The position numbers were made by a program, and so were the translations under genes. Positions 49,968 to 59,504 of a stretch of 64,000 nucleotides of DNA are shown here, one piece after another. Source of the DNA: Lachnospiraceae bacterium (GTDB taxonomy: Bacteria > Bacillota > Clostridia > Lachnospirales > Lachnospiraceae); assembly GCA_022845895.1 (NCBI GenBank), contig AP025573.1:1212501-1276500 (forward strand). Reading direction: 5' to 3'. The notes below the pieces were generated by a model. That model was given only the letters and a program-made list of their open reading frames with translations. It searched no databases and was not told where the DNA came from. The first letter of the stretch is position 1. Every line of letters starts with the position of its first letter.

Positions 49968-52046
49968 ATGAAGGTTTACAGAACGGATGAGATTAGAAAC
50001 GTAGTCCTTTTGGGGCACGGAGGAAGCGGTAAGACGAGCCTTGCAGAGGCTATGGCTTATGTATCAGGAGCAACAAATCGGATGGGAAAGATATCGGATG
50101 CCAACACGATTAGTGATTTTGATAAAGAAGAACAGAAACGTAAATTTTCAATTAGTACGACCTTAGTGCCTGTCGAGTGGGAGAAGGCCAAGATTAACAT
50201 ACTTGACACTCCGGGATACTTTGACTTCGTGGGCGAAGTGGAGGAAGCGGTGAGTGCGGCGGATGCGGCGGTCATCGTAGTATCGGGAAAAGCGGGAGTC
50301 CAGGTAGGGACAGAAAAGGCATGGCAGATGTGCGACAAATATAATCTGCCGCGCATGGTATATGTAACAGAGATGGATGTGGACGACGCCAGCTTCCGCG
50401 AAGTGGTGCAGGAGCTCACAGACAGATATGGGAAGGTGATAGCTCCTCATTTCCAGCCGATTCGTGAAAATGAAAAGCTCGTAGGCTATGTCAACGTCAT
50501 AAAAAATGCAGGCAGGCGCTATACGGGAATCGGTGAGCGCGAAGAGTGCGAGATTCCTGACTATTGCAAGCCAAACCTTGAAATATACCGGGAAAAGCTG
50601 CTTGAGGCAGTTGCCGAGACGAGTGATGAATTCATGGAACGTTACTTCGCCGGGGAGGAATTCTCCGTGGAAGAGATACGTGCGGCTATGAGGACGGAAG
50701 TTATGGACGGAAGCATCGTACCGGTATCCATGGGATCTAATATCCAGGCCCAGGGCGTTGCCAATCTGCTGTCAGATATCGTAAGGTTTTTCCCAAGCCC
50801 GGCCAACAGAGAATGCGCGGGCATCAACCGCAAGACGAATGAGATATTCGAGGCCAACTACGAGTTCGCTAAAGCGAAGTCGGCCTACGTATTTAAGACG
50901 ATGGTGGATCCGTTCATCGGAAAGTATTCTTTTATCAAAGTGTGTTCCGGCGTACTGAAAGGTGAAGATGTGCTTTATAATGCAGACTCAGATACGGAAG
51001 AGAAGCTTGGAAAGATATATACGATGGTAGGAAACAAGCCGGTGGAAGTAACAGAGATGTTTGCAGGCGACATCGGGGCGATTGCCAAGCTTACGAGTAC
51101 GAAGACCGGAGATACGCTCTCTGCGAAAGGGACCCCTGTATTGTACGGAAGGACAGAATACTCCAAGCCGTATACATATATGAAGTATATATGCAAGAAT
51201 AAAGGGGACGAAGATAAGGTATCCCAGGCGCTCCAGAAGATGATGGCAGAAGATGTCACGCTGAAGGCTGTCAACGACAGCGAGAACCGGCAGACGCTGC
51301 TCTACGGCATGGGCGACCAGCATCTTGATATAGCTGCAAGCAAGCTTGCGGCAAGATATAAGTGCGAGATCAGCCTGGATACGCCGAAGGTTGCTTTCCG
51401 CGAGACGATAAAGAAGAAATCCGATGTAGATACGAAATATAAAAAGCAGTCCGGCGGGCACGGCCAGTATGGTCATGTCAAGATGACATTCGAACCGTCC
51501 GGAGATTTGGAGACGCCGTTTGTATTCGCAGAGACGGTTGTCGGCGGAGCCGTACCGAAGAACTACTTCCCGGCAGTGGAAAAGGGACTTCAGGATTCTA
51601 TCGTCAAGGGGCCTCTCGCCGGTTATCCGGTAGTCGGTGTCAAGGCAACGCTGTATGACGGTTCCTATCATCCGGTCGACTCTTCTGAGATGGCGTTCAA
51701 GACTGCCACTGTGCAGGCATTTAAGAAAGGCTTCATGGAGGCTGCCCCGGTGCTGCTGGAGCCGATCGCCTCTTTGAAAGTCACGGTACCGGATGATTAC
51801 ACCGGTGACGTCATGGGTGACCTGAACAAGCGCCGCGGGCGAGTGCTCGGCATGAATCCGATAGCCGGGGGCCGGCAGGTGATTGAAGCCGACATACCGA
51901 TGACAGGACTGTTCGGTTATTGTACGGTCCTTCGCTCTATGACAGGCGGAAGAGGCACGTATGAATATGAATTCAGCCGCTATGAGCAGGCTCCTTCTGA
52001 TATCCAGGAAGCTGAAGTTGCAAAGCGTGCTGCTGAGAGCGATTAA
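49968..52046 (+). CDS. Elongation factor G paralogue (EF-G2-like)
   Basis: The protein has 692 residues with all five EF-G domains. The G motifs differ from housekeeping EF-G: P-loop GHGGSGKTS instead of AHIDHGKTT, a switch I without the ERGITI motif (KRKFSIST), DTPGY84 in place of DTPGH, and TEMD (134-137) in place of NKMD. Domain IV keeps SGGHGQYGHVKM and KGLQDSIVKGPLAGYPVV. Such EF-G2 proteins accompany normal EF-G in many bacteria and their role is unsettled (recycling, stress or special translation). The missing switch II His suggests altered GTP hydrolysis. It is monocistronic, not in the str operon. Confidence 0.88.
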   Translation: MKVYRTDEIRNVVLLGHGGSGKTSLAEAMAYVSGATNRMGKISDANTISDFDKEEQKRKFSISTTLVPVEWEKAKINILDTPGYFDFVGEVEEAVSAADAAVIVVSGKAGVQVGTEKAWQMCDKYNLPRMVYVTEMDVDDASFREVVQELTDRYGKVIAPHFQPIRENEKLVGYVNVIKNAGRRYTGIGEREECEIPDYCKPNLEIYREKLLEAVAETSDEFMERYFAGEEFSVEEIRAAMRTEVMDGSIVPVSMGSNIQAQGVANLLSDIVRFFPSPANRECAGINRKTNEIFEANYEFAKAKSAYVFKTMVDPFIGKYSFIKVCSGVLKGEDVLYNADSDTEEKLGKIYTMVGNKPVEVTEMFAGDIGAIAKLTSTKTGDTLSAKGTPVLYGRTEYSKPYTYMKYICKNKGDEDKVSQALQKMMAEDVTLKAVNDSENRQTLLYGMGDQHLDIAASKLAARYKCEISLDTPKVAFRETIKKKSDVDTKYKKQSGGHGQYGHVKMTFEPSGDLETPFVFAETVVGGAVPKNYFPAVEKGLQDSIVKGPLAGYPVVGVKATLYDGSYHPVDSSEMAFKTATVQAFKKGFMEAAPVLLEPIASLKVTVPDDYTGDVMGDLNKRRGRVLGMNPIAGGRQVIEADIPMTGLFGYCTVLRSMTGGRGTYEYEFSRYEQAPSDIQEAEVAKRAAESD

Positions 52047-52058
52047 TAATTATAGAAG

Positions 52059-52085
52059 AAAAGCCCTTAAGGGCTTTTTTTCTTA
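52059..52085 (+). terminator. Intrinsic terminator after the EF-G paralogue
   Basis: AAAAGCCCTT/AAGGGCTTTT followed by a long T-tract. Confidence 0.85.
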
Positions 52086-52151
52086 ATACAAAAGTGCTAT
52101 AATCTCTATGCTATACCGAAAACATTAGAGAATATATAAGAGGAATAGAAA

Positions 52152-53510
52152 ATGAAAATAGTAATCATAGGTGACGGCAAAGTCGGCCATAAGCTGACTT
52201 CTCAGTTATCCGAAGAGAATTACGACATTGTGCTGATTGACCAGAATGAAGGAAAGCTGAAGGAGGCACTGAACCAGCTGGATATATTCTGTATTACAGG
52301 AAATGGAGCTGATGTAGAGATTCAGAAGCAGGCCGATGTGCCCCATGCAGATCTTGTCATTGCCTGCGCGTCCACGGATGAGCTCAATATGCTCAGCTGC
52401 CTGCTGGCGAAGAGGCTTGGCGCAAAACATACGATTGCGAGGGTCAGAAATCCGGTCTATTACCGGCAGATTGATCTGCTCAAGGAAGACCTTCACCTAA
52501 GCATGGCGGTAAACCCGGAGCTGGCGGCGGCCAATGAGATAGCGCGGGTGCTGCTTTTCCCCGAGACGAGCAAAGTGGAGACATTTATGAAGGGAAGGGT
52601 GGAACTCGTCGAATTCCCTGTCCGCGAAGAGAGTCATCTCGTGGGGCTGTCACTTGCTGAAATATACCAGAAATATCAGATAAAGATTCTCGTATGCGCG
52701 GTAAAAAGAGGAACGGAAGTGTTTATACCGGATGGTGACTTCGTACTGGAAAAAGGTGACAAGCTGCATATCGCGGCGGCTCACCAGGAGCTGAAGTCGT
52801 TCTTCTGCGCACTTGGCCGGAAGACGACAAAGGTGAGGAAGGTGTTAATCTGCGGAGGCGGACATGTGTGCTTCTATCTCGCGGGGCAGCTGCTGCAGGC
52901 GGGTATGCAGATAAAGATCATCGAGAAAAACGAGAAGCGGTGCGAAGTACTCTGCGAGAATCTGCCGCGTGCGACAGTCATCCACGGCGATGCGGCAAGC
53001 CATGAGCTGCTTCTCGAAGAAGGGATCCAGAGTGCAGATGCGGTAGTTGCCCTGACCGGCATGGATGAGGAAAATATCATCATGGCGTTGTTTGCCAAGA
53101 CGCAGGGGGTCAACAAGATAGTAGCGAAGGTAAATGAAGATACAAGAGCACAGATGGTGGAAGGGCTTGGGATAGACAGCATCATCTCAGCCAAAAGTGC
53201 CACCGCAGATGCCATACTTGGATACGTGAGGGCAAGAAACAATTCGGCCAGAAGCGTGAACATGGAGACGATGTACCGGCTGATTAACGGCAAGATAGAG
53301 GCGCAGGAGTTCATCATAAAAAAAGAGGGCATATATACGAACGTACCGCTGAAAGACCTGCCGACGAAGCCGAATAACCTTATCGCCTGCATCGGGCGTA
53401 AAAGGAAGATTATCATTCCGGGAGGGGAAGACCATCTGGAAGTCGGAGACAGCGTGATTATCATTACAAAAGAACATGTCATCAACGATTTGAGCGATAT
53501 ACTTGCATAG
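52152..53510 (+). CDS. trkA: Trk potassium-uptake regulatory subunit TrkA
   Basis: The protein has 452 residues made of two repeats of an NAD-binding (RCK) domain plus a TrkA-C domain. The first Rossmann motif is IVIIGDGKVGHKLTSQL, the second VLICGGGHVCFYLAGQLL; in each the Asp/Glu that binds the ribose follows (LIDQN, IIEKN). It gates the TrkH channel in response to nucleotides. It sits 17 bases before trkH in the same operon. Confidence 0.95.
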   Translation: MKIVIIGDGKVGHKLTSQLSEENYDIVLIDQNEGKLKEALNQLDIFCITGNGADVEIQKQADVPHADLVIACASTDELNMLSCLLAKRLGAKHTIARVRNPVYYRQIDLLKEDLHLSMAVNPELAAANEIARVLLFPETSKVETFMKGRVELVEFPVREESHLVGLSLAEIYQKYQIKILVCAVKRGTEVFIPDGDFVLEKGDKLHIAAAHQELKSFFCALGRKTTKVRKVLICGGGHVCFYLAGQLLQAGMQIKIIEKNEKRCEVLCENLPRATVIHGDAASHELLLEEGIQSADAVVALTGMDEENIIMALFAKTQGVNKIVAKVNEDTRAQMVEGLGIDSIISAKSATADAILGYVRARNNSARSVNMETMYRLINGKIEAQEFIIKKEGIYTNVPLKDLPTKPNNLIACIGRKRKIIIPGGEDHLEVGDSVIIITKEHVINDLSDILA

Positions 53511-53527
53511 GGAGCCTGGGGAGAGTT

Positions 53528-54973
53528 ATGAATACTAAAATGATACGTTTTATATTGGCCAAGATGCTTGGTGTGGAGGCGATTCTATTGCTTCTTCCGG
53601 CACTGGTGGGCGCTGTCTACGGAGAGAGGGACGCTGTCTATTTTCTGCCCGTATCGGCGGTACTGCTTGTCATATACTTTATCGCAGGGCAGCGCAAGCC
53701 TCAGAACCGTACGATATACGGGAAAGAGGGCATGATAATCGTTGCAAGCGCCTGGATTCTCTGGTCCTTGTTCGGAGCCCTGCCCTTTACGCTGTCCGGC
53801 AGTATCCCTTATTATCTGGACGCGGTATTTGAGACGATATCCGGCTTTACTACGACGGGCTCTTCTATACTGACAGATATAGAGGCTCTTCCCCAGTGCA
53901 TGCTATTCTGGAGGAGCTTTACACACTGGGTCGGCGGCATGGGCGTGCTCGTGTTTGTCATGGTGCTCACTAGTCTGGATAAGAACAATACGATGTACCT
54001 GATGCGCGCTGAAGTGCCGGGGCCGGAGAAGGACAAGCTTGTGCCGAAGATGATGTCCACAGCACGGATATTATACGCGATGTATCTCGGGCTTACGCTC
54101 ATAGAAGTCATACTTCTGTTATGCGGCGGGCTGGACATGTTTGACAGTCTGATTCATGCATTCGGAACAGCAGGAACCGGCGGCTTTTCAAATTATTCCG
54201 CCAGCGTCGGGCATTTTGAAAGCGCATATATCGATGGTGTCATCACCGTCTTTATGATATTGTTCGGTATTAACTTCAACCTCTATTTCCTCCTTCTGCT
54301 CGGCGAGGCCAAATCCGTATGGAAGAATGAGGAGCTCAGGGTGTATCTTGGAATCATAGCCGGTGCGATTGCCATCATAACGCTGAATATAAGCGGCCAG
54401 TTCCCAAGCCCGCTGAAAGCGTTCCGATACGCGGCGTTCCAGGTGGCCTCTATCATAACGACTACCGGATACGCGACTGCTGACTATAATGGATGGCCGA
54501 TGCTGTCGCAGTGCATATTGATGCTGCTTATGATTATCGGAGCCTGTGCGTCTTCCACCGGCGGCGGTATCAAGATATCCCGTTTCATGATCGTCATCAA
54601 GAGCATCAGACGGGAGATAAAGCAGATGCTGCATCCGAAGTCCGTCAATATCATCAAGATTAACGGCAAGAAGATTGGGCCGGACGTGCTCCGTGTCGTG
54701 TATATCTATCTGCTGGCATATATGGGGATTGTCGTGGGGTCTGTACTGCTCATATCCATCGACAACCTGGATTTTGGAACTACATTCAGCTCAGTCATGG
54801 CGACGCTGAATAATATCGGCCCCGGCATCAATGATGTGGGACCGGTAGGCAACTTTGCAGAATTTTCACCACTGTCCAAGATAGTATTTTGTTTTGACAT
54901 GCTGGCAGGGAGGCTTGAGATATTCCCGTTCCTGATGCTGTTTACACTGTCCGCATGGAGGAGAAAGTTCTAG
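53528..54973 (+). CDS. trkH: Trk potassium-uptake membrane subunit TrkH
   Basis: The protein has 481 residues with the four membrane-pore-membrane repeats of the Trk/Ktr/HKT channel family. Selectivity-filter segments are visible, such as FTTTGSSI, GTAGTGGFSN, ITTTGYAT and NNIGPGIN. The first repeat starts after HWVGGMGVLVFVM. With TrkA it forms a K+ uptake system. The ribosome site GGGGAGAG precedes ATG 53528. Confidence 0.95.
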   Translation: MNTKMIRFILAKMLGVEAILLLLPALVGAVYGERDAVYFLPVSAVLLVIYFIAGQRKPQNRTIYGKEGMIIVASAWILWSLFGALPFTLSGSIPYYLDAVFETISGFTTTGSSILTDIEALPQCMLFWRSFTHWVGGMGVLVFVMVLTSLDKNNTMYLMRAEVPGPEKDKLVPKMMSTARILYAMYLGLTLIEVILLLCGGLDMFDSLIHAFGTAGTGGFSNYSASVGHFESAYIDGVITVFMILFGINFNLYFLLLLGEAKSVWKNEELRVYLGIIAGAIAIITLNISGQFPSPLKAFRYAAFQVASIITTTGYATADYNGWPMLSQCILMLLMIIGACASSTGGGIKISRFMIVIKSIRREIKQMLHPKSVNIIKINGKKIGPDVLRVVYIYLLAYMGIVVGSVLLISIDNLDFGTTFSSVMATLNNIGPGINDVGPVGNFAEFSPLSKIVFCFDMLAGRLEIFPFLMLFTLSAWRRKF

Positions 54974-55001
54974 AGTCGGGAATCAAGAGAAGGAGAAGTT
55001 T

Positions 55002-56633
55002 ATGAAAAAGTCTAGGAAACTTATTATCGCAATCATTATCATACTGGCAGCAGGCCTGTATTATTACGTCTCTTTGCCTGCTATCAACATCCATTCTACC
55101 GATGTCTGGTTTTTCGTCCTGTTCCTGCTGGCGGCCGCGGCTGTGCTGTATGCAGTGCGCAAAAAGCTTGGCAGAGGGGAGCTGAAGCAGAATAAAGTGA
55201 TGAAGACGCTTGGATTTCTTGTTCTTGGCGTAGGCGTGATATATCTCATAGGAGCACTGTTATCCTCCCCAATTATCAATGCCAAGAAGTACCAGAAGCT
55301 GATGAAGGTGGAAGAAGGAGAGTTCGCAGAAGACGTAGAAGAACTGTCCTTTGACAAGATCCCCCTGCTGGATAAAGATACGGCAGAACTCCTCGGCGAC
55401 AGGAAGATGGGAAGCATGGTGGACATGGTATCCCAGTTCGAGGCGGATGAAATATACAGCCAGATCAACTACAAAGGCAACCCGGTACGGGTGACGCCTT
55501 TGAAATATGCAAGCGTCATCAAATGGTTCACGAACCGGTCCAATGGAATCCCGGCTTATATCCGTATCAATATGGCGACCCAGTCCACAGAGCTGGTCAA
55601 GTTAGAAGAAGGGATAAAGTATACGACGAGCGAGCATTTTAACCGGAATATATACCGGCATCTGAGATTTGCACACCCTACGTATATCTACGATGACCTG
55701 AGCTTTGAGATAGACGAAGAGGGGACTCCATTCTGGATTGCTCCGGTCAAGAAGTTCAACATCGGCCTGTTCGGTGGAGAGACGGTAGGCAAGGTCGTGC
55801 TCTGCAATGCAATTACCGGAGAGACGGAAGAGTATGATATCGAAGATGTACCACAGTGGGTGGACCGTGCCTATTCGGCCGATCTGCTCGTGGATCTGTT
55901 CGACTATTACGGAACACTGAAGCATGGCTTTTTTAACAGCGTACTGGGGCAGAAGGACTGTCTGAAGACGACAGACGGCTATAATTATCTGGCGCTTGAC
56001 GATGATGTGTGGATGTATACAGGCGTCACTTCCGTGAACGGAGACCAGTCTAATGTCGGGTTCGTTCTGTCCAACCAGAGGACGATGGAGACGAAGTATT
56101 ATAAGGTGGAAGGTGCCACGGAGACATCGGCCATGTCATCGGCGGAAGGGCAGGTACAGAACCTGAAATATACATCGACCTTCCCGCTGCTCTTGAATAT
56201 TTCAGATGAGCCGACTTATTTTATGGCGTTGAAGGATGATGCCGGGCTTGTGAAGAAGTATGCCATGGTAAACGTACAGAAGTACCAGATCGTGGCAATC
56301 GGAGACAGCGTAAGCCAGTGTGAGGAGAACTATCTCGAACTGCTGCTGAGCAATGGCGTGAAAGAGGCGGAAAAGGATACGAGAGAAGTGATGACAGCCA
56401 CCGGAAAGATAACAAAGATTGCCCAGGCGGTTATCGAAGGCTCGTCCCACTATTATGTTATGCTGGAAGGCTCAGATGAGATATTTGATGTATCTGTAGT
56501 CGACTTTATCGATATCGTCAAATACGACGTAGGACAGGAAGTCACGATAGAGTATAAGCAAGGGGAGAAGGCCAACACGGTAATGTCTCTTTCGGAAGGA
56601 AAGACAGAGGATAATACGAAAACGGAGGAATAA
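55002..56633 (+). CDS. Large membrane-anchored protein of unknown function beside trkH
   Basis: The protein has 543 residues. Three helices occupy the N-terminal quarter (about 7-24, 34-51 and 69-90), and the rest is a soluble, probably extracytoplasmic domain rich in beta strands with many Tyr and acidic residues. The final 80 residues resemble a small OB-like barrel (GKITKIAQAVIEGSSHYYVML) followed by a charged tail. I do not recognise the family. It starts 28 bases after trkH and touches the AEC transporter by one base, so it is part of that operon. Confidence 0.7.
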   Translation: MKKSRKLIIAIIIILAAGLYYYVSLPAINIHSTDVWFFVLFLLAAAAVLYAVRKKLGRGELKQNKVMKTLGFLVLGVGVIYLIGALLSSPIINAKKYQKLMKVEEGEFAEDVEELSFDKIPLLDKDTAELLGDRKMGSMVDMVSQFEADEIYSQINYKGNPVRVTPLKYASVIKWFTNRSNGIPAYIRINMATQSTELVKLEEGIKYTTSEHFNRNIYRHLRFAHPTYIYDDLSFEIDEEGTPFWIAPVKKFNIGLFGGETVGKVVLCNAITGETEEYDIEDVPQWVDRAYSADLLVDLFDYYGTLKHGFFNSVLGQKDCLKTTDGYNYLALDDDVWMYTGVTSVNGDQSNVGFVLSNQRTMETKYYKVEGATETSAMSSAEGQVQNLKYTSTFPLLLNISDEPTYFMALKDDAGLVKKYAMVNVQKYQIVAIGDSVSQCEENYLELLLSNGVKEAEKDTREVMTATGKITKIAQAVIEGSSHYYVMLEGSDEIFDVSVVDFIDIVKYDVGQEVTIEYKQGEKANTVMSLSEGKTEDNTKTEE

Positions 56634-57565
56634 TGGAACTAAGTATATTATTGGCTGAACAGATCGTAGCCCTGTTCCTGATGATGGCGGCAGGCTATGT
56701 GCTGGTCAAAGCCGGTTTGTTTGAGTCGAAGGACAGCAAGGTCCTGTCCAATATCGTAGTATATGTCTGTTCCCCCTGCGTAGTAGTGAACTCTTTTCAG
56801 ATAACACTGACAAAAGATAAGATAATGGGGCTCCTGCTGGCAGCAGCAGGAGCTGTTATCGTACACGCCCTTCTTGTAGGCCTGACGCGGCTTGTACAGA
56901 AGCCGTTGTGCCTGAATCCTATTGAGAAGATGTCGATAATCTATTCCAATTCGGGCAATCTGATCGTTCCGCTCGTATCTTCTGTACTCGGCCAGGAGTG
57001 GGTGTTCTATTCGGCCGCATATATGGTCGTGCAGACGCTGCTGCTCTGGACGCATGGAATCGGGGTCATTGACCGTAAGCCACAGAAGAATTATAAGAAG
57101 ATACTTCTGAACCCCAACATAATAGCTATATTTGTCGGAGTAATCCTCTTTGCAGGCGGCGTAAGCCTTCCGGTTCCACTGCGGGACTGTATCGGGGGCT
57201 TCGCGGATATGATAGGGCCGGCCAGCATGCTCGTCATCGGAATGATAATAGGAAATATCGACTTGAAATGGGTATTCCGACAGAAGAGGCCTTATTTCAT
57301 CTGCTTCATCAGGCTGATTGCATTCCCCCTGCTGTTCATCGCAGTATTCTGCTTCGCCGGTATGCAGGGGCTTCATAAAGATGCGGAGTACATACTGCTC
57401 GTGGTCCTGCTGGCGGGTTCTGCTCCGGCTGCGGCGATGGTGACACAGCTGGCACAGATATATAATAAGGACGCGATGTATGCAAGCGTCATAAATGTAA
57501 TGTCAATCATCTTCTGCATCATAACGCTGCCGGCCGTGACATTATTGTACGAATATTTAGTGTAA
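56633..57565 (+). CDS. AEC-family (auxin efflux carrier-like) transporter
   Basis: The protein has 310 residues with ten hydrophobic helices in two five-helix halves, the normal size for the family. The conserved PNIIAIFVGVILF segment opens the second half, and LAGSAPAAAMVTQLAQIY is the substrate-site helix. The bacterial members export or import organic acids and amino acids. Its ATG overlaps the previous stop by one base (TAATG), indicating coupled translation. Confidence 0.88.
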   Translation: MELSILLAEQIVALFLMMAAGYVLVKAGLFESKDSKVLSNIVVYVCSPCVVVNSFQITLTKDKIMGLLLAAAGAVIVHALLVGLTRLVQKPLCLNPIEKMSIIYSNSGNLIVPLVSSVLGQEWVFYSAAYMVVQTLLLWTHGIGVIDRKPQKNYKKILLNPNIIAIFVGVILFAGGVSLPVPLRDCIGGFADMIGPASMLVIGMIIGNIDLKWVFRQKRPYFICFIRLIAFPLLFIAVFCFAGMQGLHKDAEYILLVVLLAGSAPAAAMVTQLAQIYNKDAMYASVINVMSIIFCIITLPAVTLLYEYLV

Positions 57566-57574
57566 TTTGTTATA

Positions 57575-57628
57575 ATTTTGAAAGGGGTCAGACCCCTGCC
57601 GCAGCAGGGGTCTGACCCCTTTCAAAAT
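57575..57628. repeat. Perfect 25-bp inverted repeat, bidirectional terminator or REP-like element
   Basis: The arms 57575-57599 and 57604-57628 are exact reverse complements with a four-base loop (CGCA). Each arm contains GGGGTCAGACCCC, a motif that is itself nearly palindromic. It lies 9 bases after the AEC stop and ends one base before the stop codon of the convergent CapA gene, with A/T tracts outside, so it can terminate both. Confidence 0.85.
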
Positions 57629-58804
57629 TCAATCAATTGCCTGACTATATTCCTCTATCTTGTTCAATACTCTCTCTTTTTCTGAACCTTCCAGCGGAAC
57701 CGGACTGTAATCGTTATAACCGTTCGCCGATGACAGGGAACACGGTATCATATTGATATTTTCGTCTTTTTTTACGCCGTCCTTTGTTATGGTGAATGTC
57801 TGTTGGAATATCATCGTATCCTTATCTTCCGGGTTGGAGTTTCCGCCAAAGCAGAAGTTGCCCAGGCTGTAGGCGATATACCTTCCTTTGTACTTCTCCA
57901 CGCCCTGCAGCACATGCGGATGATGTCCTATGACAAGATCGGCCCCTTCGTCGACGGCCAGACGTGCCAGTGCTTTCTGCGTGTCGTTCGGGACATATTC
58001 CCGCTCGATGCCCCAGTGGAAGTTGACGATGATAAGCTGTGCGCCGGCCTCCTTAAGTGCTGCGATATTCTCTTTGACCTGCTGTTTCTTTTCCATATGT
58101 TCCGCCAGTTCATAGATGCCTGTCAGCCCGACCTTGACCCCTTTGATATCCACCACATCCGCCCGCTCATAGCCGAAGGTGGCGATTCCGGCATCCTCCA
58201 GTGCTGTAATAGTATCCGTATAACTTTTCTCACCGTAGTCCCGGCTGTGGTTATTGGCAAGGTTAGCTGCCTCCACCGAGCCGCCGGTCAGGATAGCGGC
58301 ATATTCCGGCGGTCCTTTGAACGCGTACGTCTTATCTTCGCGCTGCTCCTGCGTGGTAAGCGTTCCTTCCATATTGACGATGGTCAGGTCGTCCGCTTCC
58401 AGTATCGGCCGTACGTTCTGGAAAAAATAGTCGGCGCCCCGGGCATTATAATAGGCGTTCAGGCTCGTGTCGGGGTTGAAGTTCACATCCGTGCCGAGCG
58501 TACAGTCGCCGACGGAGCTGACAGTGATGATTGTAGACTTGTCAGAGTCGTTTTTATCTTTTTTCGTATTGATGACAATATTTTTTATCTCTACTTTGGA
58601 CGTGTCAGGTTTGTCCTTCTTTTTTGCCTCTTTCTCTGCCGCCTTCTTTCCGCTTTCGGGCGTGTTCTTCGTAATCATGCTCTTTACGCCGGCTATGACC
58701 GCAACACACAATATGACGGTGAAGAGGGCGCCGAGCATCAACGTCAGCTTCCTCTGCTTCCTGCGCCTGTCCCTTTTTCGTTTTGCGTCTCTAATCCCAC
58801 TCAT
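57629..58804 (-). CDS. CapA-family (poly-gamma-glutamate synthesis-like) exported protein
   Basis: The protein has 391 residues: a basic N-terminus, a membrane anchor (about 20-42), a Lys-rich linker, then a metallophosphatase-like CapA domain. Signatures are SSVGDCTLGTDVNFN, VNMEGTLTTQ, ANNHSRDYGEKSYTDTITALEDAGI, VNFHWGIEREY and VIGHHPHVLQGVEKYKGRYIAYSLGNFCFGG. CapA-type proteins act in anchoring or synthesis of anionic polymers at the surface, but stand-alone copies like this are common and poorly defined. Confidence 0.88.
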   Translation of the reverse strand: MSGIRDAKRKRDRRRKQRKLTLMLGALFTVILCVAVIAGVKSMITKNTPESGKKAAEKEAKKKDKPDTSKVEIKNIVINTKKDKNDSDKSTIITVSSVGDCTLGTDVNFNPDTSLNAYYNARGADYFFQNVRPILEADDLTIVNMEGTLTTQEQREDKTYAFKGPPEYAAILTGGSVEAANLANNHSRDYGEKSYTDTITALEDAGIATFGYERADVVDIKGVKVGLTGIYELAEHMEKKQQVKENIAALKEAGAQLIIVNFHWGIEREYVPNDTQKALARLAVDEGADLVIGHHPHVLQGVEKYKGRYIAYSLGNFCFGGNSNPEDKDTMIFQQTFTITKDGVKKDENINMIPCSLSSANGYNDYSPVPLEGSEKERVLNKIEEYSQAID

Positions 58805-58820
58805 AATTTTTTTCTCTTGT

Positions 58821-58849
58821 AAAAGGGGCAGTTCATACCTGAACTGCCC
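58821..58849 (-). terminator. Intrinsic terminator after the P-loop gene
   Basis: On the minus strand GGGCAGTTCA pairs with TGAACTGCCC and is followed by CCTTTT. It lies between the P-loop gene and the CapA gene, both read leftward. Confidence 0.8.
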
Positions 58850-58910
58850 TGCATTCTCTTATTTATGTAGTTACAGATAAAATATATCTTTGGAACATCG
58901 CCTCCATAGC

Positions 58911-59333
58911 CTAGTTCAATAACGTACAGTCTGCCATGTCTATTCCGGACAGCTCATCCTTCGTAGCACTGAGACTTACGTAGAATTCAATGTCGCATTC
59001 TCTGGAAACCTTTTTCAGCCTCTCAATAAATTCTGGTACGTTGCCTAATGAAATATCGGCATGTTTTAAAAGTCCGTCGATAAATACACATTCGATATCG
59101 TGGTTGGAACTATACATGCCATATAAAAATCCGATGTACTCATCAATATTCTCGATAGATTTGAAGTCATCCATACAGATTGTGCGGATATCAAACGCCA
59201 CGCTTGCCGTATCACGATGTGTCTTTTTAATAAATACTACATTGCCGTTGCAGACTTTCACCTGGCTGTTAGCCTGTTCGATCATCTGCTGTGTCTTTCC
59301 GCTGCCTTTCGGGCCAATCAATAAATTTACCAT
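58911..59333 (-). CDS. Small P-loop ATP-binding protein
   Basis: The protein has 140 residues. The Walker A motif GPKGSGKT is at residues 6-13 and a Walker B-like strand IECVFIDGLL near 86-95. The rest is a compact alpha/beta ATPase core without the extra domains of longer families. I chose ATG 59333 (GGAG eight bases upstream) over a GTG three codons before. Homologues are often annotated simply as ATP-binding protein; the function is unknown. It has its own promoter and terminator and is divergent from leuS. Confidence 0.75.
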   Translation of the reverse strand: MVNLLIGPKGSGKTQQMIEQANSQVKVCNGNVVFIKKTHRDTASVAFDIRTICMDDFKSIENIDEYIGFLYGMYSSNHDIECVFIDGLLKHADISLGNVPEFIERLKKVSRECDIEFYVSLSATKDELSGIDMADCTLLN

Positions 59334-59383
59334 GGGAAACACTCCTTTTTTATGTATTTGACATACGTATTTTCTTGTCTTTT

Positions 59384-59412
59384 ATTATACATGAATTCGG
59401 CATGATAGACAA
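59384..59412 (-). promoter_or_regulatory. Promoter of the P-loop gene
   Basis: On the minus strand TTGTCT (59412-59407), 17-base spacer, TATAAT (59389-59384). Confidence 0.65.
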
Positions 59413-59444
59413 CCAGAAAAGTGAAATAAATTGCGGGTAATAAC

Positions 59445-59472
59445 TTGACACGAAAAACGCATGTGGTACAAT
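59445..59472 (+). promoter_or_regulatory. Promoter of leuS
   Basis: TTGACA (59445-59450), 16-base spacer, TACAAT (59467-59472). Only about 30 bases separate it from the start codon, so no T-box leader is possible, unlike many Firmicute tRNA-synthetase genes. Confidence 0.75.
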
Positions 59473-59504
59473 TAGAAATAGTGTTAAAATAGGAGGAATG
59501 AACC

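Noticed and set aside
59445..59504. T-box leader for leuS
   Set aside because: Only about 30 bases lie between promoter and start codon, and no T-box sequence is present.
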